The position numbers were made by a program, and so were the translations under genes. Source: Amyelois transitella (lineage: Eukaryota; Arthropoda; Insecta; Lepidoptera; Pyralidae). From it: a stretch of DNA of 64,000 bases. Position 1 is the stretch's first letter, and every line of letters begins with the position of its first letter. The notes under the pieces were generated by a model. That model was not told the DNA's origin. It did not search any database and saw nothing but the letters and a program-made list of their open reading frames with translations. The stretch spans positions 6,659,001 to 6,723,000 of the forward strand of contig NC_083516.1 in assembly GCF_032362555.1 (NCBI RefSeq). The letters are read 5' to 3'. Shown piece after piece: positions 12,501 through 23,238 of this stretch.

Positions 12501-15500
12501 ATAATATTTTAAGTCAATAAAACAGTCAAAGTTATCTTATTCAACCCACACTTGAACAAAGGTCAGCCAAACATTTCCCACAATCACATTACATATTTCG
12601 TCATCATAGTCAGGTGAGTTATTTCGCTGTCAAACTGTGGACTTGGACTTTGAATTCGCATTTGAATTGCAAATAAAGTAAGTATTCCGATTTTTGCGTC
12701 GTGACCGCTGTAGAAAAAGTTACCATACATCATACATATGTATTGATCTAGAACTTCATTATGCTTAAGTACCTAGACCAGATTATATAAATATCTTAAC
12801 ATTTTTAAACACATATTAAGTTAAAAAAACTTTTAGAACCCAAATATTAAATATTTACTACTACGTATAGTAGGTACTTATTTTCTTACGCAGAAATAAT
12901 TGTTTATTTTTAAAATATGTAATTACTTATCTATGGTTCTTGTAAAATAATAAAAGTCAGTCTGTGGCTATCTACTGTTATATTATTAGAATTTCTCTGA
13001 ATTAGGTATTTCTTGTTCGTACTTTAGAATAACCTGTCGAATAAAAATTCTGTATGACACTGATTACAATAAATTTTATTTTTGTTTGTAGTACATACCT
13101 ACATATCAAAAATTTGTGAATAATTTTTCGAGTTATTCCTGTCACACACCATTCTTCATTATTATTATTAATTGTGTCCGGATATCAGAATAGTATAAAA
13201 AATAATTAAAATAAAACGCATCCACTAGGGTACCTATATCAGTATGAGATTTTGGGTACAATGTGTTGTCTAAACCTAATAATTAATTGAGTCTTACCTG
13301 CGAGGGAGCCGCCATAATGCCGACCGCGAAGCCACAGAAGATCCTGCCCAACAGAAGCAGGGCATGATGCGAGGCGGTACCGATGATGATCCAGCCCACG
13401 ATCAGCGGCAGTATGCACACCTGAAGCGTGCGCCGCCGACCGATCGCTTCCATGATCGGTCCCGACAGCATGGAGCCTAGTGGAGTTGCCGCTGAGTGGA
13501 TACTGGCTGAGGGTAAAGTGTTGCATTAGTATAGGAGACGGGATAGTGAAGTCAATAAAGCAGTCACTAAAGAATCTTATTCAGGAACAAAACGTCGGGT
13601 GAGGGAAGGTCTGAATAAGTTTCCGCAGTATTTTAGGTGTAGGTACTTCCTTTTTAGAAAATCCCTGACTGGACTTTTTTCCAACTATTTAATATTCGGT
13701 GTAATATTTCAAGTTTTATTCGTCTGTCTGCATAAACTGCCTAGGCTCGTTAAGTAGGTAGTTTAAAATTATAAATAAATGAGCCTTCTGCGTCTGGTTT
13801 CTGCAGTTGATAACCGTGCTCTTTTTTTAATTATTGTATTGCTAAAATTAAGGTAGTTTCTCAATTATGATACTCGGTTGCGTCTTTCCTGACAAACTTG
13901 GTGTCTTGGAAGGAGTCTTGGAGAAACTTGTTATTTCCCTGACCGTCTTTTTAAATTTTTGGAAATACCCTCCTTTGCCTTTTCCAATAGTTTTTATCCA
14001 GACGCGATTTGAACTAACTACATCGCGACGCGACTGCCGGTTAATTTTTTGACCCTCTTAGTGGATTGACCTTGACCTAACTTGCTCATGTGTTGATTGC
14101 GTGTATCTATTATCACTTATTGTTACTTTCCTCCATCGGGGCGTTACTTCTCTGAGTAGAACTAATTGATAGCCGCTCCTTCTTTTGTGTATGAATGACA
14201 CATAATGTTTACACAATAATGAAGAAAGGTATCTACATGTATATAATACTTATAAACTAATGAATTGACTACTAAATTTAAAATTTTTCGTTTTTTAGGT
14301 CGTTGAATTTTAATCACACATAAAATTTTATATTATTTATTATTGAAAGCTGACCTATGATTTTTTCGAAATACTATAAATTTGGTAAATATTATATTAT
14401 GTACTGTACACACTGTACAGTATGAACTACTTTTATTTTATCAAAAGATAGCCACGTTCAAAATTTGAAGTAGGTAAGCCTTGGCAATGACCATATGCAA
14501 ATACAATTACATGATTATCATTTAGTCGAGGTCTTTTAAAATAAATTTACAAAAACCGTATAATAGGATGTTTGGAATCCTGAAGGTGACATGAACAGAG
14601 CAATGGTGGTCGTCTTTTTTTTTCTAAAAAGACCGTGTCACGATGAAACAGATATCGTAGGGGATTTCCTCTTATCTCGAACCAACCCTACAATGGGAAA
14701 AGTACTGAGATTATTACACCTATAGAAACAGTTCGGAGAAATAATAAAGGAAGAGGAAACGTTAGGCGGAAGTCCTTACAGCACAGTTTATTATTTACTT
14801 GTATGTCTGCGCTTGAGACTGTGAATAATTTGCTTTGCCTTGTAGGTATAGTTTTAATTAGTTATAAATGAAGTTGAATTTCTGTGAGAGCGTCAGTGGT
14901 CGAATCGGTAAGGTGCCCGGTTAAAATACGTGATGCGCAGAAAGACACAGGTTCAAATCCCACGTCAGCCATGTACCAATGACTATTTCAAAGTTATGTA
15001 CATTAGTTTACCGATGATCTTACGGTAAGGGATCGTGAGGAAACCTGCACATTCAGGCAACTGGATGTGTAACCATATGTGATGTGTAACCATAGATCCA
15101 ATACGGGTTAGGTTTACCTGCAAAGGTTGCGTAGGTCAGATGGGAGTCGCTTCGTGTAAAAACTTTACTCATCCAATCTAGGATACGGAGTTAGTCCTAT
15201 GATACGGACCTTTGACCACGGGGTCAAAGGTCCGTATCATCATAGGACTAACTATAGAGGTGTTTGACACTTACTATCAACTTCGCTTCGATGATCAACA
15301 ATAACTACCATAAATAAAAAATAAACATGAACTTCCCTTTGTTCTATTACATACATACATACATACATATAATCACGTCTATATCCCTTGCGGGGTAGAC
15401 AGAGCCAACAGTCCTGAGCGGACTGATAGGCCACGTTCAGCTATTTGGCTTTAAGATAGAATTGAGATTCGAATAGTGACAAGTTGCTAGCCTATCGCCT

Positions 15501-18500
15501 AAAAAAAGAATCTCAAGTTTGTAAGCCTATCCCTTAGTCGCCTTTTACGACATCCATGGGAAAGAGATGGAGTGGTCCTATTCTTTTTTGTATTGGTGCC
15601 GGGAACCACACGGCACTATTTTTTTTTTTATTTGTTCTATTCTTATTAAAAATTCAAATATTTATTCTATTCTAGTTGGTGTAACGAAACGAACGTGATG
15701 ATAAATCAAAGCAACAAAGCTACATGCGGAAGGAATAATAATTTTTGTTAGGTCTGATACTTAAACAATTGAAGTACTTACTCATGTAATAAAACTAAAA
15801 AAGTCTGAGGATATTTTAACCGTCGCGATATTTCTTTTTCTTACCGATCCCGGAAATGCATTCAGGAAGAACGAGTGCAGTGGGCAAAACGATCTTGAAT
15901 TTTTTGAGAAACTCTGCCACAAACAATGACGTAACTTCAATAAAAAATTAAATGAAATCTTCATGGAAAGATTATATTAAGATCAACTGTTTTTCAGCTA
16001 ATTAGGTATAATGATTTACATCAGGTCAAACCGTCAAAGTACCTAAAACCGACGAGATTGCATAAAGAGAGTGATGCATGTGGATGAAGTGAAAAGGTAT
16101 GTAAGGATTCTTGCAAATGGAAAGACGTAGTATCTGCCTACCTCTCCGGAAAAAGGCTTCATTTTATGTATATGTTATGACTTAGAACTTACCGATCCAT
16201 GAGCCCATCTCATCATCTATCTGCATACTGGTGTTTTCTACCCGCAGCTGTGGCAGAGCTACGGCTGAGAAGCCGATGGGGTGGCCAGCCCCCGCCGCCA
16301 GGATCAGAACCGTGCATGTTATTAGTGCCTGGAACAATGGAAATCAAGTTTTAAATAAAATCGCGGAAATCCTTGTAGGTCAAAAGTACCATAAAGACTA
16401 GTTTGCATGAGGAAGTGATGATGCGAAAGTGAAGAAGTGATAAGATGTGACTTCGAAAAAGAGGCGTGGATTTATGATAGTGAAACTTAAATATAAAACT
16501 GCAGAAAAATATGTATGTACGAGTACTTATGCAATCGAAGAGTTGTTATGTTACTAGCAAACAATGAACGCAGTGTGAGAGTTTTTTTGATTTAACTGCA
16601 CGATGAAATCATTGAATGTATATGTATATCTATTAAGCATTCAAATTGCAAAGGAAGAGTTTTTAGAAATTTCCAAGGTCCAAATTTTGAGAAAAGTTGA
16701 TGGACTTTTTCAAACGCAGCGATTGATTAAATGAAAAGAATCCAAAAAATATATATTTAATCATCATCTTCTAAGCCGAAGACTATAATATATAATCCAC
16801 CTTAACAAAATCACCTAGTAGGTATATTATCGAAATGAAAAATTTGTGAAATAGAAAAGTCATTATACACTACACTTGTTTTGGACACATTCAACATATG
16901 ATCTCGTGGGCAAAACACGTGTCTTTTCTCGTTTTGTTGTGGCGTAGACATAGCTACATATCATATCACAAGCGAACTTGTTCTTGATTGGGATCAAGTG
17001 TTCTTTATATCCGGCATTTTCCACAATGTCTCCATGATTTATGACCGTTTTAATATTGCCAATTAGCACCGGAGTCCAAAGTTAGCATTTGTAATGGTCG
17101 GACAAAGCCACATGTTCATTGTTGATACATTTTTTGTTATTTATTCTATAGAAATAAAACTGTCAGTATGTATCACTTCTTTTCTTTTTAGTAATTTAAA
17201 AAAGAAAGATAATATTTCGGTGGAAGTTATTTTTTTCGATTAGGCCCTAAAGTTAGATACAACTTATGTAAATGATTTTATTAAGTAGTGTTAACTAACT
17301 ACTAACTAACTATTAATCTGATAGATAGTATCGGCCATTGGTCCAATGAAATAGTGTCAATCGCACTTGAATCAACTAAAGATGGTTTCTGTTAAACGGA
17401 TCTAAATATAGCACGAAAATATAACGCAGACAAAAACTACTTATACGTTTTTAAATAAGTGTTGATCACGAAAACTTCTCAGGCTAGTGTAATTTTTTCA
17501 AAATTGTTGGATGGAGTCGGCAGGCAGGCGACTGTAAATGCTTTTTTACGACTGTCAGAACAGTGAAGGTGAGATTGATAGAGTATGCATAAACAAATTA
17601 TTTAGCTTTTTAGCATAAAATTATTCAATGGTAAAAGAATACAAACAACACAACTATTTATGTTACTTGAATTGTATAATAATTTCGAGATTGTTAAACT
17701 ATTTGATGATTTTTCCACGAGTTCATTCTTGTGGAACTTGCAATCTGAAGTATACAAATACATATAAACAATAGGTACATATCGACATGACGGAGCGCAT
17801 GAGCCCACCATATCCGAAAAAATTATAATAAAATGTTTGTAAACATTCAGCCAGCGAGTCAATCAATAAAGATCATATGATCAGCACGAGACCACTAAAA
17901 ATAAATCATGTTATTCATGATGGAAACGTTTGAGATCGGCTAGACGAAATGCGGCTGTGGCGAAACTGGTTTTTAAAATCGCAAACGTGTGCGGCTGACG
18001 TTTAAAAGAGACCTTGGAGATGAAATGTTATGGACAGAGTATAAAACGGTTAATTTTAGAATATTGTACCTAATTCCATCTAACTTGTAGGTGTTTTATT
18101 CATTGAAATTACGTTCAAGTACCCGATTAGCTAGCAAATTTGAAAGTATGAAGCACAAATACTTTTTCAATTATGTTCTAGGTACATACAAATTTTGCTA
18201 ATTACAATGATGTGCGAGTATACAATTAACTACGTAAGCTATTTAGCATAAAATAATTTAATAATAAAATTAAAAAAAATAATTTAATAATAATTTAATA
18301 ATAATAAAAGAATACTTACGTGTACAGCTATGTATGTTAGTTTCATAAATAATTAAAAAATATCACACAAAGTTTCTCTGCTTAACCCAATGGTAGACTA
18401 TTAGCATTAAATCCGCCTATTGTACCTAGTTTACATTGTGATTGTTACAATAAAGAATGCATAAATAAATATTTTTATTAGTTTTTAACGAAACAGTAAT

Positions 18501-21500
18501 GTTTCATTAAACCTCAAATTCACAGTCACATTTATTACTTGATCGAATGTTAAATTAAAAGTTATTCTACTTATTGAAAGATGTTTGCTCAACAGTGCGA
18601 TAACCAAAAGTTAATTTATTATATGTAGTTGTAACATTCGAATCGTATAGATTTTTGACTGGTTACTAAAGGTGACATTACAATAAAAAATATGCCCTCG
18701 TAAAGTCTTTGGTCCCGCGGCACTTACTCCATTGTGCTAATATTGCAAAAATATCCAAATATATAATTATTATAAATACCATCCTATCAAGTTGAAGCGG
18801 GATGACAATGAAAAATATTAAATCCAACAAAAAACGGCGATCAAAGATGTCGCGGATGGCATCATACGTAGCCTTGTGCAAATAAATAGCTATAACACGG
18901 ACTAAATACAAAGTTCATTTTTTGTCATGGTTTTTCAAGTAGTTTTTGCCTTGGTTGATAGGCAGAGTAACTTATAGGTATATTTTTAGGAGCGACTTAG
19001 TATGGGTTGGTTGGTAGCGTTAGCTTTTTGTACAAAGAAAAACTTTGAGATGATTCTTCTGTGAGGTTATCTAACTATTAATATTATAATTTCAGTTTAA
19101 CGCAAAATTCAGTGGAGTAAATAAAATATTTAATTTTAGGTAGTTGATTATTTAGTAAACATGATTTAGGTAATTTTTGTATGTTGATTTAAACGTAAAT
19201 AGCGTTTCAAATTCGTGACTTTTGAAGGATAATTATGGGTCTCTACTAGTCTAGAAGTTCCCTTCTTTTGTCTGCGCTGCGTAGCGTAACTTATTGGTCA
19301 ACTTCGGAAGATCCCCTTTTAGAATGTTCTGTACGTATTTACTTTCTTGATTCTTGTTTATACACGTGAGTACACTGAATAATTGGATCGAATGGTTCGT
19401 GTACTCACTATCATACCTAGCAATTACTTTGCAAGACTAGCATCATGTATTCTCGATTATTGCCATGGAGCAATAGCATGTCATGAGATATTTATAGTTA
19501 CTCACTGACATAAAACATTTTACCATTGTGTGGAAACTATAGCTACAGTTAATGATCGTTTAAATGATGTCGCTTTATATTTTTGTTTTTATTATAAAAC
19601 TTAACGAAGGGATACAGTAAGAGCTTTCAATTTAAGTTGTAAAATCCACTGTTTTTTAAAATTCTTTTAAAAGGAAATATACCTTTGAACCTACTAACAA
19701 ATTTGCATTTTCAGAGCATTAATATATAGTCAAATAATTATGAAAATTGATTATTTCTGTTATTTATATTATTGAAAGAATATTACCGAAAATTATTCTT
19801 TATAAAAGCCGATGAAAAGTGAATATATTTTTTCGAATTCCTGCTTTGGTATTTATAATGAAACCTTATTGAAATTGATATAAATTTATACTTAACTATT
19901 CCATTATTTAAGAAGTAAGATAAATATGTAGATATATAGAAATAATATTTTGTGTTTTTCTACTTTAATAGACTTTTTATCACAAAATAAACAAATATTA
20001 TATTGAAATAAAAAATTATGTTTAGGGCACATTTTTACAAAGTTTTTATTTAAATATGTCCCCTTTTTTTCTTTATTTCTTTTCTATATTATGGCTTCCA
20101 CCGGACTTTCGGTGATTCTGCCAATGTCATGGTTTGAAGAGAAAATATGTCCCCTAGAAACACATATATTTTTTTAAAGGAATCAATGCGGTGATCCATT
20201 TAACCTATGCAGATACTATTTTAATTTGAATCTCTAAAATCTTCGTTTAAATGGTACCTAATGACGTAAACTGCGTACAATATACTTACAAAATGTGGTT
20301 CGAGGTAAACAGCCGAAAAGTAATTTAAATATATAGGTTAAGGCCAATCAAATACACGCAAAGTCTAACAAGACGTGTTGTTGGTAGGTATTTAAAAGAT
20401 TAATTAATAATTCATTGAATGATAGGGCCTTAGAAAAGACAAAGGAAACGCAACTTATGCAACTGAAGCATCTGTGAAGCATACGTATGTATGTGATATA
20501 AAATAGCAAAAAGAGATTGACACCGGAGGGAGGTCCGAGTTGAATGTCCGGACAGGTTAAATTAAATAATATGAGTAAGATATGAGTGCAATCTGAATGA
20601 GATTTCAGTTCGGATATAAATTTTATAAAGTTAAATTTTATAAACGTCGAGTCATTGTCGCTTGTAGATCTGTGTGATGTCCCTACAATATTAATTATAC
20701 AAGTTTGATATACTTTCAGTCGTAATGCGAAATGTTTTTGTAAACAAGGTGAATGCATTATAGAGTAGAGGACATCTGAAGTGCTTAGGTACGTGTATCT
20801 AATAAAATAAATTTTATTAACCAAGAATAACGACTTGGTAAATTCATGCATTTACTGTTGCCAATGAAAACACACTTCATGGCCATATATACCTCATTAG
20901 ATATGTAAATAAAATCCCACCAAAACATTCTGTAAAAAAATAGTCAAGTCTCGATGAAGCTGCTTGTTTATCTCGCAATAGTAATGCAATCTAGACAAAA
21001 TCGTACCAAGTGTAAGGTTCCTTACTGCGATTTCTTTATTGTTATACTTTGTTAATATTTATGACAGGCCGTTGAACATTCTTTATACGGTAGTGGGTAC
21101 AAGTCAACGGACAAGTCTTACAACTTTCCAACCTCCAGGTATTCGTCTGGGAATGATCCCAGATGAACACATTACGTGTGATATAAATTAGAATGATATA
21201 ATAATAACATAATGAGGAAAGATTTGTTTTCAGTATGTAACAAAGAAGCTTTAAAATAACTGAATTGATTTTTATGAAATTAAGCGCAGAGATGAATTGA
21301 ACTTCCAGGAGTAATATAGATTACTTTTTTTCCTCTATTTCCTACTGGAGCGATACTCCAAGCAAAGCAATTAATTATCTGGGTTCAAAATGTCGTGTTG
21401 TTACCGGATAAGAATTGGACCACTCCATCTCTTTGCCATGCATGTGGTAAAATCCGACTACTATGCACTTTATTGCACCACCCACAAGTTTTCTGCTTGA

Positions 21501-21820
21501 TGAGATTATAGTCGGAAAGGGAATACATCAAGTCCGCCTTTGGTAACCTAAGGACCTTGGTCAAAAGGCGCACCCCGGGGCGCTCTCCAGAGAGGTTAGT
21601 ATGAAACCGAGAAAGAACATACCTGGTTCAAAACTCCTCGCACTGACGAGTATGTTTCTCCTTTGACATAAGGTGGGAGGGTGGCTGTCGAGCTAATGCT
21701 GCGGAGGAAGCTCTGCAGGGCTTCGTACTCGTCCTCCTTGGCCGTAAGCTTGCTGCTTCTAATCTCCGGCTTCTGACCATCGCCGAGCATCGCCTCGTGA
21801 GCGCCATCGCTGCGGAACAT
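6552..21820 (-). CDS. MFS sugar transporter, facilitated trehalose transporter Tret1-like, six coding exons
   Basis: Predicted plasma-membrane SLC2-type carrier; trehalose or a hexose is the likely substrate by family only. Exons in order of translation: 21820-21623, 16328-16193, 13506-13298, 9537-9271, 7455-7234, 7085-6552. These total 1566 nt, or 521 aa plus TGA, with all junctions in phase. A 66-aa hydrophilic N-terminus (MFRSDGAHEAMLG) precedes twelve hydrophobic segments. Family marks are EAIGRRR after TM2, GEISEPRLRG after TM4, PESPTWL after TM6, QILSG...IFYAVDIV in TM7 (usual QQLSG altered), LLPTKVRG after TM10 and LPETKG after TM12. Upstream of the ATG is a splice acceptor (ttaattag|gat), so the 5'UTR is split and the start could lie further upstream. 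Introns of 0.15-5.3 kb hold a pogo-like element and SINE fragments. Many such paralogues exist per insect genome, so no symbol is given. Confidence 0.9.
8010..8218 (+). repeat. RTE-type retroelement tail or SINE, in transporter intron
   Basis: It starts actagaggccgcccgcgacttcgtcc and contains aaatttcatggtaatcggttcagtag and taacaaacatccatac. This is the common lepidopteran non-LTR (RTE-like) derived tail as I know it. Decayed relatives are seen near 23480, 45345, 47935, 53750 and 62020. Confidence 0.65.
8360..8445 (+). repeat. gacagacagacggacagac-type dispersed repeat end
   Basis: A GACAGACAGACGG tract runs into gcggaggcttagtaatagggtcccgttttt...ggtacggaactctaaaaa, a very common insect repeat end. 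A reverse fragment lies at 30055-30110. Confidence 0.55.
9107..9240 (-). repeat. Dispersed repeat family B copy
   Basis: Shares gatgaatgtggatgaagcgaaagaa...gcagggatcgtggcaagtg and ctgcctatctctctgggaaagag with copies at 16068-16178 (same direction) and 30656-30802 (opposite). Strand set by taking the 30656 copy as plus. Confidence 0.6.
11353..11907 (+). pseudogene. Transposase C-terminal fragment with PHD-like zinc finger
   Basis: An open frame of up to 184 aa inside the 11069-12203 element; the true start is unknown. It has a basic stretch (GKRKPKKRTTT), the segment LLTSSPNMAELKYKRENA followed by KPTRKRKQ, an acidic run (DDDSNEERSDQEDEEDD), and a C4HC3-type finger (CIYC...CRRC...HAAC...CELC) ending two residues before the stop. 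This order (linker after the lost DDE domain, basic and acidic parts, terminal PHD-like finger) matches the tails of insect pogo/Tigger-type DDE_1 transposases. The HTH/CENP-B and DDE catalytic regions are missing, so it has no catalytic capacity. The frame is still intact, which suggests recent loss or low divergence. Confidence 0.75.
11986..12014. repeat. 29-bp near-perfect palindrome inside the transposon
   Basis: The arms cgttttgtccatac and gtatggacaaaacg flank a single central base. Each arm is one copy of the element's internal repeated motif, so this is a head-to-head motif pair. Confidence 0.85.
14886..15180 (+). repeat. tRNA-derived SINE
   Basis: Pol III-type head: A-box-like gtggtcgaatcggtaaggtg and B-box ggttcaaatcc (14950-14960). 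The body has cggtaagggatcgtgaggaaacctgcac, shared in antisense with 3735-3925 and related sequences. It cannot fold as a real tRNA with a full acceptor stem, so it is called a SINE. Followed at once by the hairpin at 15189-15253. Confidence 0.7.
15189..15253. repeat. Long perfect-type hairpin after SINE
   Basis: The arms 15189-15217 and 15222-15253 are complementary over 29 bp apart from one extra 3-nt unit (cat/atg) in the right arm. The loop is four nt. Confidence 0.85.
15346..15614 (-). repeat. Dispersed repeat family A, near full-length copy
   Basis: Antisense. It runs from a (CATA)n microsatellite tail through tcttgcggggtagacagagcc, agctatttggctttaagat, cttagtcgccttttacgac and catgggaaagagatgga to the end tgccgggaaccacacggc. 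It is the mirror image of 43471-43727. The (TATG)n end is typical of retroposon 3' tails. Confidence 0.8.
16068..16178 (-). repeat. Dispersed repeat family B copy
   Basis: Diverged copy with gatgcatgtggatgaagtgaaaagg and ctgcctacctctccggaaaaagg, lying 15 bp from a transporter exon. Confidence 0.5.
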
Positions 21821-22450
21821 ATCCTAATTAATATTCTTCTTCATCTAATAAAGCTACTGTCGCCGAATCAACTTCATCGTAATTAAAGTCTACATAATAT
21901 CTACAATCATCATCACGTTCAGCCAAGTTCATCCTCGGAAAAATAGGTCTCTTCCATATGATTATATTGGTATATTGGATATTTGTCATTATTTTTGACT
22001 TAGCATATTATTTATGAGATAGATAGTTAGGCAATATGACCTTGAAGATGGTATTATTATTGGTATGGAATCGTAACATTTATGAATAGTACTGTGGTAG
22101 ACGTGACGACATTTTTGAGAGTTTTATTAGTTTGTACTAACCGTACAATAAATTTTGTTTTTTTTTCCCCAATCTATTGCACAATAGTTTAACAAAAATC
22201 TTGTGATTGCACAAGAAATATTTTTAGCGACGTTAAGTATGATAGAACTGACCGTGAAATACGAGAGCAATGTACGCAGAACTTTTAAAAATAAAATGCT
22301 TTCGCGCTCTCTACCGTCAATATTGTAGCAAGCCAAAATTTCACTATTGCAATGTTTAATGCCTTTATGACAAAAGGAAAAAAGGTATTTTTATTCATTA
22401 AATTAAAAGTTTGTACTATACTATACAGTGGTATAGTACAAAATTTAAAG

Positions 22451-23238
22451 TACTACGACGACGTAGAAGATAGTGAGTAAATTGGAAAGTCAATCAAGGC
22501 CTGTAACTTTTTTTCTTAAATTCCGAAGTTTAACACCTGTCGATATAATATGTGCTTAACATCTTGTCTCATGCATAAATCATTGAGCAAAAGATTAATG
22601 TTTTTTGCTGCACCTTTTTCAACTTCTTCTGTCGAATAATTTATTTATACGGATGGTAATTTTCAGATCTTTCTTTATGTTAATCAGATAATTTAGTTCA
22701 GTAATCTAACTAAACCCACCGTTAAAAGTCGTATCATTTTTTGCTGCACCTTTTTCAACTTCTTCTGTCGAATATTTGATTTATACCTACGGATGGTAAT
22801 TTTCAGACCTTGTTGTTCTCATATTATGCTGTTATCATCTCTAGATTAAACAGTATTTAAATAAAAGTGCTCACATTACACTTTTGTCATTTTTAATGTA
22901 GTGTTTTACCGAAAAAACAAATGTTGATTTTAATTTACCAATGTATCTTCGAAAATGATACGACTTTTAACGGTGGGTTTAGTTAGATTACTGAACTAAA
23001 TTATCTGATTAACATAAAGAAAGATCTGAAAATTACCATCCGTATAAATAAATTATTCGACAGAAGAAGTTGAAAAAGGTGCAGCAAAAAACATTAATCT
23101 TTTGTTCAATGATTTATGCATGAGACAAGATGTTAAGCACATATTATATCGACAGGTGTTAAACTTCGGAATTTAAGAAAAAAAATTACAGCCCTTGATT
23201 GACTTTCCAATTTACTCACTATCTTCAACGTCGTAGTA
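22451..23238. mobile_element. Foldback element with ~290-bp inverted arms
   Basis: The left arm 22451-22740 and right arm 22952-23238 are almost perfect inverse complements, with only a few substitutions and small gaps. The 211-bp spacer starts with a third, diverged copy (about 22737-22808) of an arm-internal segment (tgctgcacctttttcaacttcttctgtcgaat). Outer ends begin tactacgacg. No clear target duplication and no ORF. It lies upstream of the transporter's first coding exon. Confidence 0.75.

Noticed and set aside
14889-14975. Possible tRNA gene
   Set aside because: A- and B-box-like motifs exist, but no acceptor or anticodon stem pairs well and SINE body sequence follows.
20348-20851. 167-aa minus-strand open frame
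   Set aside because: Cys/Phe/Ile-rich with no domain, no signal sequence pattern, no splice context, and AT-rich base use like the surrounding intron. Most likely chance.
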